11,659 nt of DNA from Flavobacteriales bacterium UBA1959. Its GTDB lineage: Bacteria > Bacteroidota > Bacteroidia > Flavobacteriales_D > Sanyastnellaceae. A program made the translations under genes and the position numbers. Location: positions 1 through 11,659 of the forward strand of contig DDEH01000147.1 in the NCBI GenBank assembly GCA_002336085.1, written 5' to 3'. The notes beneath the pieces were generated by a model that saw only the letters and a program-made list of their open reading frames with translations, was not told the origin of the DNA and did no database searches. Of this stretch, positions 1 to 6,850 are shown one piece after another. Each line of letters opens with the position of its first letter. The first letter of the stretch is position 1.

Positions 1-282
1 AAATTGGAAAAAGAACGGATTAACACCATCTGCAGTTCCTCCAGTGGCCGCTGCATCATTGTAAAATCCATCTGAGCTTTGAAGTGCAAGCGGAAAAATG
101 TCATTTCCATAAACGGAACTCAGATAATCATCTGAATTTACCATCTGAACGTACAGTCGAAAACTGGTCTGCTCTTCAACTATTCCAGTAGAATACTCTT
201 CAACAATTAGAGCATATTGAGCTTGAGCATGAGACGCAGCGAAAAAAGCTAGCGCACACATGGTTTTGTAAAACTTGTGCAT
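1..282 (-). CDS. Secreted protein, N-terminal fragment (runs off left edge)
   Basis: Reading the minus strand from an ATG at 282 gives 94 uninterrupted codons to the window edge, so this is the 5' end of a longer gene. The product begins MHKFYKTMCALAFFAASHAQAQ, a clear Sec signal peptide: two lysines, a hydrophobic core, and a probable cleavage site near residues 20-22 (after AQA or AQAQ). The mature part has a stretch resembling a tandem module that I recall from large secreted or surface proteins of marine Flavobacteriales: an ordered FRLYVQM strand, then VNSDDYLSSVYGND, then a TGGTADGVNPFFFQF region. That resemblance is from memory and is an inference; no function can be given. It is divergent from the pepD operon with a 116-bp gap. 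The start was chosen because it is the only one that gives a complete signal peptide. Confidence 0.75.
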   Translation of the reverse strand, partial: MHKFYKTMCALAFFAASHAQAQYALIVEEYSTGIVEEQTSFRLYVQMVNSDDYLSSVYGNDIFPLALQSSDGFYNDAAATGGTADGVNPFFFQF

Positions 283-350
283 CAGGAATGATTTGGTATG
301 TCAATTTACATCAAAAACTGGTCAAATTTGAGAGAGCCCATTTTAAAACG

Positions 351-378
351 TTGGAAGATGCTTTAATTCCTAGCTTTG
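351..378 (+). promoter_or_regulatory. Bacteroidota sigma-A type promoter for the pepD-surE-lpxB run
   Basis: TTG at 351-353 and TAGCTTTG at 371-378 are separated by 17 bp, matching the Bacteroidota consensus TTG-N17-23-TAnnTTTG. Transcription would start around 384-386, leaving a leader of roughly 14 nt before the pepD ATG. The leader is A-rich and has no Shine-Dalgarno, typical of the phylum. The rest of the 283-398 gap holds no other convincing signal; I could not find an equally good match on the minus strand for the divergent secreted-protein gene. Confidence 0.5.
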
Positions 379-398
379 CAAGAAAATAGAGAAACACT

Positions 399-1859
399 AT
401 GACCATTCCCCAGCTCAAGCCGCACGGCCTTTGGAAGTTTTTTGATCGTCTCAATGCGATTCCCCGTCCTTCAAAAAAGGAGGAGCGCGTTCAGGCATGG
501 GTTGTAGAACTGGGAAACGATTGGGGATTTAAAACCCAAGTTGATGCAGTAGGAAATATACTCATTCAAAAACCCGCCACACAGGGCATGGAGACACGCA
601 CACCCATTGTGATGCAGAGTCATTTGGACATGGTTTGTCAAAAAAATGCCGACACAGAATTCGATTTTGAAAAAGACGGAATCCGCATGTATGTCGATGG
701 AGACTGGGTGCGCGCAAAAGGGACGACATTAGGTGCCGACAACGGCATTGGAGTCGCAACCATTTTAGCCATTCTAGATTCAACGGACATACCACACCCC
801 GCCATCGATGCACTTTTTACAATTGATGAGGAAACCGGCATGACCGGTGCACTAGGGCTACAAGGCGGGTTTTTGGAAGGCCAGATTCTACTCAATCTCG
901 ATACTGAAGATGATGATGAGATTTCAATAGGATGTGCGGGCGGAGTGGACGTAACATCAAAAGGAACGTATGAAACGGAGTCATCTGTGGCTGGTCTCAC
1001 CACCATGAAGTTGGAACTAACTGGTGGATCGGGAGGCCATTCTGGCATGGACATTCACAAAGGCATCGCCAATGCCAACAAGCTAATGAATCGGCTTTTG
1101 CTTGTAGCTTATGACGCTATAGACTTCAGAATCAAAGAATTATCTGGCGGCGGATTGCGCAATGCGATACCGAGAGAGTCGCACTGTACTGTCGTAATGG
1201 ATCCGAGCGATTGTGATGCATTTGTCACCTGCATGAACGAGGAATTCGAAAAGGTTGCAGCCGAATACAAAACAACCGATGCAGATTTGCATTGGTCGTG
1301 TCAGGAGTCATCAAACCCGCCTGGAGAAGTCTTGTCCGAGTCTGTTCAAGAATCCCTCCTGCTTGCCATTCAAGCCTGTCCAATGGGAATTCATCGAATG
1401 AGCCCAGACATCCCAAATTTGGTGCAAACCTCAAATAATCTTGCTCGAGTGCATGTATGCGAAGGAATCATTTCCATTCAATGCCTGTGCCGCAGTTCGG
1501 TGAATTCGGAAAAAGACGATCATGCTCGCAGTATCGCATCGGCTTTTGCATTGGCAGGACTGGACACGGAATACAGCGGAGTCTATCCGGGATGGACACC
1601 GAATCCGAGCAGTGACATTGTTGCCACCATGAAGGCCTTATACGAAGAGAAATACGGAGAGGAGCCTCGTGTTATCGCCTGTCATGCTGGGTTGGAATGC
1701 GGCATATTAGGTACAAATTATCCAGAAATGGATATGGTTAGTTTCGGCCCTAATATTCGTGGTGCTCACAGTCCAGACGAATGCGTGCAAATCAGCTCAG
1801 TTCAGAAATTCTGGGACTATTTGTTGGACGCACTTCAACGCATCCCTGTGAAGAAATGA
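399..1859 (+). CDS. pepD: Aminoacyl-histidine dipeptidase (PepD, M20C peptidase)
   Basis: A cytosolic zinc-dependent dipeptidase that splits Xaa-His and other unspecific dipeptides (beta-Ala-His type), used in peptide recycling. At 486 aa it matches the usual family length (about 485 in E. coli). The M20 metal-site motifs are all visible: SHLDMV with H75 and D77, GADNGIG with bridging D114, the catalytic pair E144-E145 in TIDEETG, D168 in LLNLDTED, and H457 in the C-terminal GAHSPDE. The lid or dimerisation part lies between the two catalytic halves and includes GGHSGMDIHKG (212-222). There is no signal peptide. The ATG at 399 sits just behind a promoter match and begins the conserved N-terminal KPHGLWKFFDRLNAIPRPS region. 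It is the first gene of a plus-strand run, and its stop codon overlaps the surE start (ATGA). The reading frame is intact and the active site complete, so I expect an active enzyme; exact substrate preference cannot be read from sequence. Confidence 0.93.
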   Translation: MTIPQLKPHGLWKFFDRLNAIPRPSKKEERVQAWVVELGNDWGFKTQVDAVGNILIQKPATQGMETRTPIVMQSHLDMVCQKNADTEFDFEKDGIRMYVDGDWVRAKGTTLGADNGIGVATILAILDSTDIPHPAIDALFTIDEETGMTGALGLQGGFLEGQILLNLDTEDDDEISIGCAGGVDVTSKGTYETESSVAGLTTMKLELTGGSGGHSGMDIHKGIANANKLMNRLLLVAYDAIDFRIKELSGGGLRNAIPRESHCTVVMDPSDCDAFVTCMNEEFEKVAAEYKTTDADLHWSCQESSNPPGEVLSESVQESLLLAIQACPMGIHRMSPDIPNLVQTSNNLARVHVCEGIISIQCLCRSSVNSEKDDHARSIASAFALAGLDTEYSGVYPGWTPNPSSDIVATMKALYEEKYGEEPRVIACHAGLECGILGTNYPEMDMVSFGPNIRGAHSPDECVQISSVQKFWDYLLDALQRIPVKK

Positions 1860-2638
1860 AGCCAGACTCGCGCCCGCTCATTTTGGTCACGAATGACGAT
1901 GGCATTCAAGCCAAAGGAATCCTTCACCTTGCTCGCTGCATGGCGCCTTTGGGACGCGTCGTCGTTGTCGCTCCCGACAGAGCTCAAAGCGGAATGGGCC
2001 ATGCCGTCACCATAAATGACGTCTTGAGAATAGAGGAGAGGCCGTTTCCTGTAAAAGAAGTCGAACAAGCATGGCAAACATCAGGGACTCCAGTGGATTG
2101 CGTGAAACTTGCCATTTATGAAATTCTCGGGCAAAAGCCCGACCTATTGGTAAGCGGCATTAACCATGGCAGCAACGCTTCTATAAATGTCATCTATAGC
2201 GGTACGATGTCAGCTGCTGTAGAAGGCGCTGTAGAGGGGATTCCATCCGTAGGATTCAGTCTACTCGACCATAGTCCTGATGCTGACTTTTCAGCAACCA
2301 CGCCGTTCGTGACTAAGATTGCGCAGCAAGTTCTGAGCAAAGGGCTTCCAACAGGAACATGCCTCAATGTCAATTTTCCCAAATTGACGGATCAGGAAAT
2401 ACAAGGCATAAAGATTTGCCGACAAAGTACAGGCCATTGGGACGATGCTTTTGACAAACGAACCAGCCCAAGCGGCTCAACGTATTATTGGATGACCGGA
2501 AACTTCAACAATCCTGATCAAGGAGAAGACACCGATGAATGGGCATTGCGAAAAAACTTTATCAGCATCGTGCCAACGCAATTTGATTTAACAGCGCACC
2601 ATGCCATCTCAACACTGAATCAATGGGATTTGAAGTGA
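1856..2638 (+). CDS. surE: 5'/3'-nucleotidase SurE
   Basis: SurE is a cytosolic metal-dependent phosphatase that removes phosphate from nucleoside 5'- and 3'-monophosphates and, in E. coli, short polyphosphate; it is linked to stationary-phase survival. The product is 260 aa (E. coli 253). The signature residues are present: VTNDDG with D14 and D15, RAQSGMGH with S45, and SGINHGSN with N103 form the divalent-metal site, and SGTMSAAVEGA (115-125) is the conserved phosphate-side loop. The start at 1856 overlaps the pepD stop as ATGA and puts the NDDG motif about 13 residues from the N-terminus, as expected for the family. An in-frame ATG at 1781 would add 25 unrelated residues lying inside pepD and is not used. 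Translational coupling to pepD is likely. The 3' end overlaps the next small membrane-protein gene. Confidence 0.95.
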   Translation: MKPDSRPLILVTNDDGIQAKGILHLARCMAPLGRVVVVAPDRAQSGMGHAVTINDVLRIEERPFPVKEVEQAWQTSGTPVDCVKLAIYEILGQKPDLLVSGINHGSNASINVIYSGTMSAAVEGAVEGIPSVGFSLLDHSPDADFSATTPFVTKIAQQVLSKGLPTGTCLNVNFPKLTDQEIQGIKICRQSTGHWDDAFDKRTSPSGSTYYWMTGNFNNPDQGEDTDEWALRKNFISIVPTQFDLTAHHAISTLNQWDLK

Positions 2639-2940
2639 ACCAATTGGACCATCCAATCGTAGGAATTGGCGCAGGTATTTTAGGAACGATTGCCGGGTTC
2701 GCAGCCATGACGGTCTGGTGGAGTCTGGCAAATGGGACAAGCATGGATTATTTCATCCAAGACGTATTCCTCGGCAGCAATTTATACAAGGATAGCATTC
2801 TCACCATAAGTGTACTTTTTAATGTGGGTCTCTTTTGGGTCTGTTTGCAACTGAATCTAGAAAAATTAGCAAAGGGTATACTAGCAGTCATTTTCATCTC
2901 AGTGCCCCTCATCATATGGTACCAGGCCGCAGCACTTTAA
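2623..2940 (+). CDS. Small three-helix membrane protein between surE and lpxB
   Basis: A 105-aa integral membrane protein I cannot assign to a named family. Hydrophobic segments lie at about residues 12-35, 58-78 and 83-101. The short linker between the first two (GTSMDYFIQDVFLGSN) carries two aspartates, and KDS precedes helix two. The gene starts at ATG 2623, inside surE (16-bp overlap). A GTG at 2635, overlapping the surE TGA, is an alternative start that would trim four residues (MGFE). lpxB follows after 16 bp. From memory, flavobacteria often have a small hydrophobic protein of this kind next to surE and lpxB; that is family-level recollection rather than something this sequence proves. 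The gene context hints at a role at the inner membrane near lipid A synthesis, but no catalytic motif supports any specific activity. Confidence 0.75.
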   Translation: MGFEVNQLDHPIVGIGAGILGTIAGFAAMTVWWSLANGTSMDYFIQDVFLGSNLYKDSILTISVLFNVGLFWVCLQLNLEKLAKGILAVIFISVPLIIWYQAAAL

Positions 2941-2956
2941 GTATAACTTCGAGAGC

Positions 2957-4108
2957 ATGACCGCAAAAAATTCTGCCAACGAAAAGGAATCACCACAATG
3001 CATTTTCTTGCTCGCGGGGGAAGCTTCTGGCGATCTCTATGGCGGGATGCTTGTCAAGGCTTTGCTCAAAGAAAATCCGCGCCTCAAAATCATTGCTTGG
3101 GGAGGTGAAAAAATGGAGCAAGCGGGAGCGCAAGTCCTCCGGCATTACAAGAGTATGGCCTTCATGGGATTCTTAGAAGTCGTCAAAAACTTGGGAACCA
3201 TACGTACGTTGTTCCATGAGTGTGAACAGCTTTTGGGCACTTATAAACCCGATGTATTTGTGGGAATTGATTACCCTGGTTTCAACCTTAAAATGGCCTC
3301 CAAAGCGAAAGCGTTAGGAGTTACAACGCATCATTATATTTCTCCCTCGCTATGGGCCTGGAACAAGCGCCGGGTGCACACAATCCGCAAACATGTCGAC
3401 CAAATGCATGTCATATTGCCATTTGAAAAAAAGTGGTTTGCTCAACATGACGTGGATGTAAATTGGGTTGGGCACCCCTTGCTTGAACTCCAAAAAGATG
3501 AAAAGAGATCCGATTGGATCGGAGAAACCAATGGCGCCATTTTGGCGCTCATACCCGGGTCTCGAAAGCAAGAAATTGAATGCATGTTACCTCTTTTTGT
3601 AGAGGTTGCCAGGCAATTGCCGCATTTTACAGCGATCGTCGCTGGAGCCCAGGGAATGGACCGTTCTGCTTATGAGGTCGCGACCAACCAAGGTATCGAA
3701 GTCCAATTTGGAGCTACCCGCAACTTAATGAGATCAGCGGATGTGGGACTCATTACCTCCGGAACAGCCACACTCGAAGCCGCACTATTGGATTTACCGC
3801 ACATTATTTGCTACCGTACTAGCAAAATCACCTATTTGATTGCGAAGCAATTGGCTCAAACGTCCTGGATTGGCTTGCCCAATATATTGACTCAACAGTC
3901 AGTCATTCCAGAAAGAATTCAAAAGGAATGCACGGTCCATGTTCTTGTCCAAGATGTGACTGAGATCCACGACGGCGAAAAACTTCTTCCAGCGGGACAT
4001 AATCAGCTCAAGAACCTAGAGCAACTGAAAAGAAAATTGGAGACAACCGGAGCAGCTTCACAAAAAGTCGCAGCTTCCATACTCAGTTACAATCCCAGCA
4101 GAGCATGA
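2957..4108 (+). CDS. lpxB: Lipid-A-disaccharide synthase LpxB
   Basis: LpxB is the GT19 glycosyltransferase that joins lipid X (2,3-diacylglucosamine-1-phosphate) to UDP-2,3-diacylglucosamine, releasing UDP and forming the lipid A disaccharide at the inner face of the inner membrane. The 383-aa product has the family landmarks in order: AGEASGD (20-26), GIDYPGFN (103-110) with D105 at the position of the essential E. coli D98, SPSLWAWNKRRV (129-140), VGHPLLE (171-177), IPGSRKQEI (199-207) with R203 at the position of E. coli R201, and SGTATLEAALL (268-278) for UDP binding, followed by the amphipathic QLAQTSWIGLPNIL region (298-311) that associates with the membrane. The first 14 residues are hydrophilic and variable; the ATG at 2957 is the most upstream plausible start. 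The gene ends inside the convergent DUF4139 gene (22-bp overlap), with no room for a terminator between them. Confidence 0.95.
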   Translation: MTAKNSANEKESPQCIFLLAGEASGDLYGGMLVKALLKENPRLKIIAWGGEKMEQAGAQVLRHYKSMAFMGFLEVVKNLGTIRTLFHECEQLLGTYKPDVFVGIDYPGFNLKMASKAKALGVTTHHYISPSLWAWNKRRVHTIRKHVDQMHVILPFEKKWFAQHDVDVNWVGHPLLELQKDEKRSDWIGETNGAILALIPGSRKQEIECMLPLFVEVARQLPHFTAIVAGAQGMDRSAYEVATNQGIEVQFGATRNLMRSADVGLITSGTATLEAALLDLPHIICYRTSKITYLIAKQLAQTSWIGLPNILTQQSVIPERIQKECTVHVLVQDVTEIHDGEKLLPAGHNQLKNLEQLKRKLETTGAASQKVAASILSYNPSRA

Positions 4109-5691
4109 CGCTTGGGGAAAGTAATCGTGTAAGAAAAAACAATTGTCCTCTTCTCTAGAGGCCCCATCATCAAATCCCAAGTGATCTTTCCGGTGGCTGC
4201 ATCCAATTTGCCTCCGGCCAACTCTTCCACCTCCACCTCTATATCAGAAGTGTTTGAAATTGGAACACGATCTTCAATGGACAGCTCAATTGCACGGTTG
4301 TGTTGATTTTCGACCTTCAATTCAAACGATTGAGTCGTCTTACGTGAACCACCAAAAGCCGTGCTCGAGCATTGGTCAATCAGGCGCTGCCGAGAGCATC
4401 TGACGCGTGCGTCCTGTCCCAATGGTAAACGTAACGTGTCTCCAGGAGTTGGCAATTTCATCTGAAATGCGCCGCGATAAATGCCATCTGTCAAAATATT
4501 CACGGATCCCGGCAACAGCCTTTGTCTTGACCAGTTTGTAGCAGAAACCAATTGATAAGCTTCATCTGAAGCCTCAGGCAGGGCTAAATATGCCAGTTTT
4601 CCGCTCAGTGAAAATTCATCGATGAAAATTCGCTCGGGTTTTCCAGAACCTGCCACCAGAGCGGTGTTTGCCGGAATAAACTCATAACGTTCCAGCGCTC
4701 CCATCGCTTGTGTGCTCACCCCCTCTGCTGAGAGCAAACGCGGCGATTCTTGCATCAGAGATCCATCCTTTCGATTCTGTGCAGCGGGCGCCAATTCATA
4801 TGCATGAGTGGACTGACTCGGAATGAGAGTCAACGTTTGTGCTGCAATTTCAGGCGGTGCTAAAGACTGGGTTGGCCTCCCCACTGTAAAAGTCAAAGGG
4901 ACACCGTCCCATGCATTCTTAGTAGACTGCTGCACCTTGGCAAATCGCTTCAAGCTAATAGCACCATCCGCTTGCACACTAGCATCATAGACAGGCATCC
5001 AACGAGCGTCTCGAGCGATGTAATCGACTTTTATCTCGGACTGTCCGTTGATTGGACCTGAAAGCTGAAGTACCAATTGGCCCTCGGTTGTGACTCGTTG
5101 CTCATTCGATTCGAGCAATTTCTTATCTATGTAGACACGAGCTTGCGCCAATTCATCCATCTCCAATTCAAGTTCAAGCATCAAGTATTTCAACTCCTTC
5201 ACACGTTTTCTCCAAAAATCGGCATGCTCTACGAGATCTTCGACGAGCAATAGCTCATCTCCTCCAACCTTTCGATTGGCCTGAATCATCGATAATTCCT
5301 CGGTATACGCCTGCAGCAATGCGTCTCTCATAGCGAGCGTTCGACGATTCGATTTCAATTCTTCCTCAAGCGATAAAATCAAGACATTGGCAGCACTCAA
5401 TTTGTCCGGGGATGTTGCGCGGCGAAACAAACGGCTCACTAACGACCAGTTCTCACTCAAATTCACCTGCACCATGCTTTCGTCTATGCGTTCGGCCAAT
5501 CCGCCGATGACCAAAGTTCCGCGGCCTTGATCATTCAATCGGAACGACCCCGATCGAACCAAGCGAGCTCCAGACTCGTAAACAATGCCTTCCTCTATTG
5601 GCCACTCAACGTAAACCTCCTGACCAGAGGCTTGGAGAGCAAAAAACAGCACGGTCGCTAACAACACAACAGAGGTCAATAAATATTTCAT
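4087..5691 (-). CDS. Exported DUF4140/DUF4139 (mucoidy inhibitor A-like) coiled-coil protein
   Basis: A 534-aa protein with a signal peptide (MKYLLTSVVLLATVLFFALQ, cleavage likely around residues 22-24). The first mature part has a YESGARLVRSGSF motif and GTLVIGGLAERIDESMVQV (about 26-80), the N-terminal DUF4140 pattern. A charged leucine-rich stretch at about 104-195 looks like an alpha-helical coiled coil. The rest matches the DUF4139 C-terminal beta-rich domain, with DARWMPVYDASV (228-239), LTFTVGRPTQSL (266-277) and the closing ITWDLMMGPLEKRTIVFSY (503-521). C432 and C441 are the only cysteine pair in the mature domain and could form a disulfide. The family is named after Streptomyces-type mucoidy inhibitor A, but its biochemical role is unknown; in Bacteroidota it is presumably periplasmic or surface. 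It lies 12 bp downstream of the DUF4249 gene, so the two are probably cotranscribed. Family assignment is firm; function is not. Confidence 0.85.
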   Translation of the reverse strand: MKYLLTSVVLLATVLFFALQASGQEVYVEWPIEEGIVYESGARLVRSGSFRLNDQGRGTLVIGGLAERIDESMVQVNLSENWSLVSRLFRRATSPDKLSAANVLILSLEEELKSNRRTLAMRDALLQAYTEELSMIQANRKVGGDELLLVEDLVEHADFWRKRVKELKYLMLELELEMDELAQARVYIDKKLLESNEQRVTTEGQLVLQLSGPINGQSEIKVDYIARDARWMPVYDASVQADGAISLKRFAKVQQSTKNAWDGVPLTFTVGRPTQSLAPPEIAAQTLTLIPSQSTHAYELAPAAQNRKDGSLMQESPRLLSAEGVSTQAMGALERYEFIPANTALVAGSGKPERIFIDEFSLSGKLAYLALPEASDEAYQLVSATNWSRQRLLPGSVNILTDGIYRGAFQMKLPTPGDTLRLPLGQDARVRCSRQRLIDQCSSTAFGGSRKTTQSFELKVENQHNRAIELSIEDRVPISNTSDIEVEVEELAGGKLDAATGKITWDLMMGPLEKRTIVFSYTITFPKRHALLGL

Positions 5692-5703
5692 GGCAGTGAA
5701 TTT

Positions 5704-6708
5704 CTATTCGATGCAAATTACGGAGTCTTGAGCAATCCCGTAACCCGCCCAAAGTCCAATACCACCATCCACGTTGGTTGTCATATTAGCGGGAAGTGCA
5801 AATGGACTTCCCTGACTTAAAATCAAGTACTCGTAACTCCGCAAGGCTTGAAATACATCCCGATCAATGCTGCACATTCGAACCGAAACAGTATCGCCTA
5901 GCTTGAAGTAACCCGCCTCAGGACTTTCTGAAAAATCATCATCCCAAGCCGAGCTACCCGCTGCAGCTCCACGGAAAAATGAAAACTCAAATTGAAGGCC
6001 GTTGAAAAATGCATCATCAAAAACACTGCCTAATGGAGCGACATAATCCGCATCCTTGACTTGGTCTGCCAATGGGTCCCAAGCAGGACGGATGTTAGTG
6101 CGCTTGGCAAACCATCGATAAGAATTGCCCAATGGCTCAGGATCATTGATGGCCGCGTAGATGAGCCCCAAGCTGTCCTGTGTTCCAGGCGTTTGAAACC
6201 AAATAGAATCCAATGGGATTGGTTCAGGAATAAACGTTGTGGCCGAAAGGGTTCGATCAGCAATAGTCACATCCAATGCATGGTTCTCACCAATTCGTCC
6301 CACAGCACCTGGATCAAAAGACGTATAAACACAAAGATTTAGAGCAGAAAGCTGAGCGGGAGGAAACCCCAAAAGATCTGCAGCTTCCTCGAGAAGTACA
6401 CCGCTCAAGTCCCCAGTACACAGCTCCGTCAACGGAAAGTCTTCATCATCGATGGTCATAACCACTTCTGCACCTGGCAAAAAGGACTCCGCGAGGGATG
6501 TTGCATCCACTGAATCGAAATAGCCTTGGGCCTTACCAACAAAAACAAGCGGCGGTTCACCGTTGTAAATGCTTCCCTCGATCAAATACAAATCAGGGAC
6601 TTCCGGAAGATCAATCACCACCGACTGCTCACAGGATTGCAGCACCAGAAAGGTTAGGAAGAGGGAAAGCGGATGAAGGTTTAAGAACCGAAATGAAGAC
6701 GATTGCAT
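5704..6708 (-). CDS. DUF4249 family outer-membrane-type lipoprotein
   Basis: A 334-aa lipoprotein. The start at 6708 gives MQSSSFRFLNLHPLSLFLTF followed by the lipobox LVLQSC, so C26 would be acylated and the protein anchored to a membrane. The mature N-terminus has the usual DUF4249 opening: VIDLPEVPDLYLIEGSIYNG, then EPPLVFVGKAQGYFD. Further landmarks are GAEVVMTIDD, an immunoglobulin-like middle with a TIADRTLSATTFIPEP strand pair, NSYRWFAKR, and a C-terminal part with GDTVSVRMCSIDRDVFQALRSYE. Several further cysteines are present (LTELCTGDL, NLCVYT, VRMCSID, and SVICIE at the end). The reading frame stays open back to 6891, but that extension overlaps nusB, lacks any signal and is rejected. 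DUF4249 genes usually sit beside a TonB-dependent receptor; here the partner is a DUF4139 gene 12 bp downstream instead. Function is unknown, perhaps ligand or surface binding by analogy with other receptor-linked lipoproteins. Confidence 0.85.
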   Translation of the reverse strand: MQSSSFRFLNLHPLSLFLTFLVLQSCEQSVVIDLPEVPDLYLIEGSIYNGEPPLVFVGKAQGYFDSVDATSLAESFLPGAEVVMTIDDEDFPLTELCTGDLSGVLLEEAADLLGFPPAQLSALNLCVYTSFDPGAVGRIGENHALDVTIADRTLSATTFIPEPIPLDSIWFQTPGTQDSLGLIYAAINDPEPLGNSYRWFAKRTNIRPAWDPLADQVKDADYVAPLGSVFDDAFFNGLQFEFSFFRGAAAGSSAWDDDFSESPEAGYFKLGDTVSVRMCSIDRDVFQALRSYEYLILSQGSPFALPANMTTNVDGGIGLWAGYGIAQDSVICIE

Positions 6709-6739
6709 TTTGCTGTTTTGTGAAGAGACAAATGGATAA

Positions 6740-6769
6740 CAAAGATTGAGCCCATGTGTTTGAAAACAA
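6740..6769 (-). promoter_or_regulatory. Possible promoter for the DUF4249-DUF4139 pair
   Basis: On the minus strand TTG (6769-6767) is followed 19 bp later by AATCTTTG (6747-6740), one mismatch from the TAnnTTTG element. Transcription would begin near 6733, about 25 nt before the ATG at 6708. Spacing fits the Bacteroidota pattern, but the mismatch makes this tentative. Confidence 0.3.
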
Positions 6770-6800
6770 TAGGAAAAATTGCCAAATGATTTGAACGCAA

Positions 6801-6834
6801 TTGTCTTTTTAACCGCTTTGCATGTGTAGCTTTG
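6801..6834 (+). promoter_or_regulatory. Bacteroidota sigma-A type promoter for the nusB run
   Basis: TAGCTTTG at 6827-6834 is a perfect TAnnTTTG element and is identical, including the following C, to the one ahead of pepD. A TTG at 6801-6803 lies 23 bp upstream, at the long end of the allowed spacing. Transcription would start near 6840, about ten nucleotides before the nusB ATG at 6851. The 142-bp gap between the divergent DUF4249 and nusB starts therefore holds both promoters and I see nothing else in it. Confidence 0.5.
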
Positions 6835-6850
6835 CCGTTGACGATTTCGC

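Noticed and set aside
638..1054. 138-codon open frame on the minus strand inside pepD
   Set aside because: Shadow of the strongly conserved pepD frame; low-complexity serine/proline/valine composition and no domain.
1781..1855. Upstream in-frame start that would extend SurE by 25 residues
   Set aside because: It lies entirely within pepD in another frame and adds residues not found before the NDDG motif in SurE; the ATGA overlap at 1856 is the natural start.
4147..4161. Small inverted repeat (CCTCT, 5-nt loop, AGAGG), considered as a terminator
   Set aside because: Only a 5-bp stem, located within the DUF4139 coding sequence; no T-tract on the plus side, and on the minus side the T-run comes after a gap and before the stop codon.
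6061..6749. Three short plus-strand open frames opposite the DUF4249 gene
   Set aside because: They are antisense to a gene with a clear lipobox and family pattern, and they show no start context or recognisable protein features.
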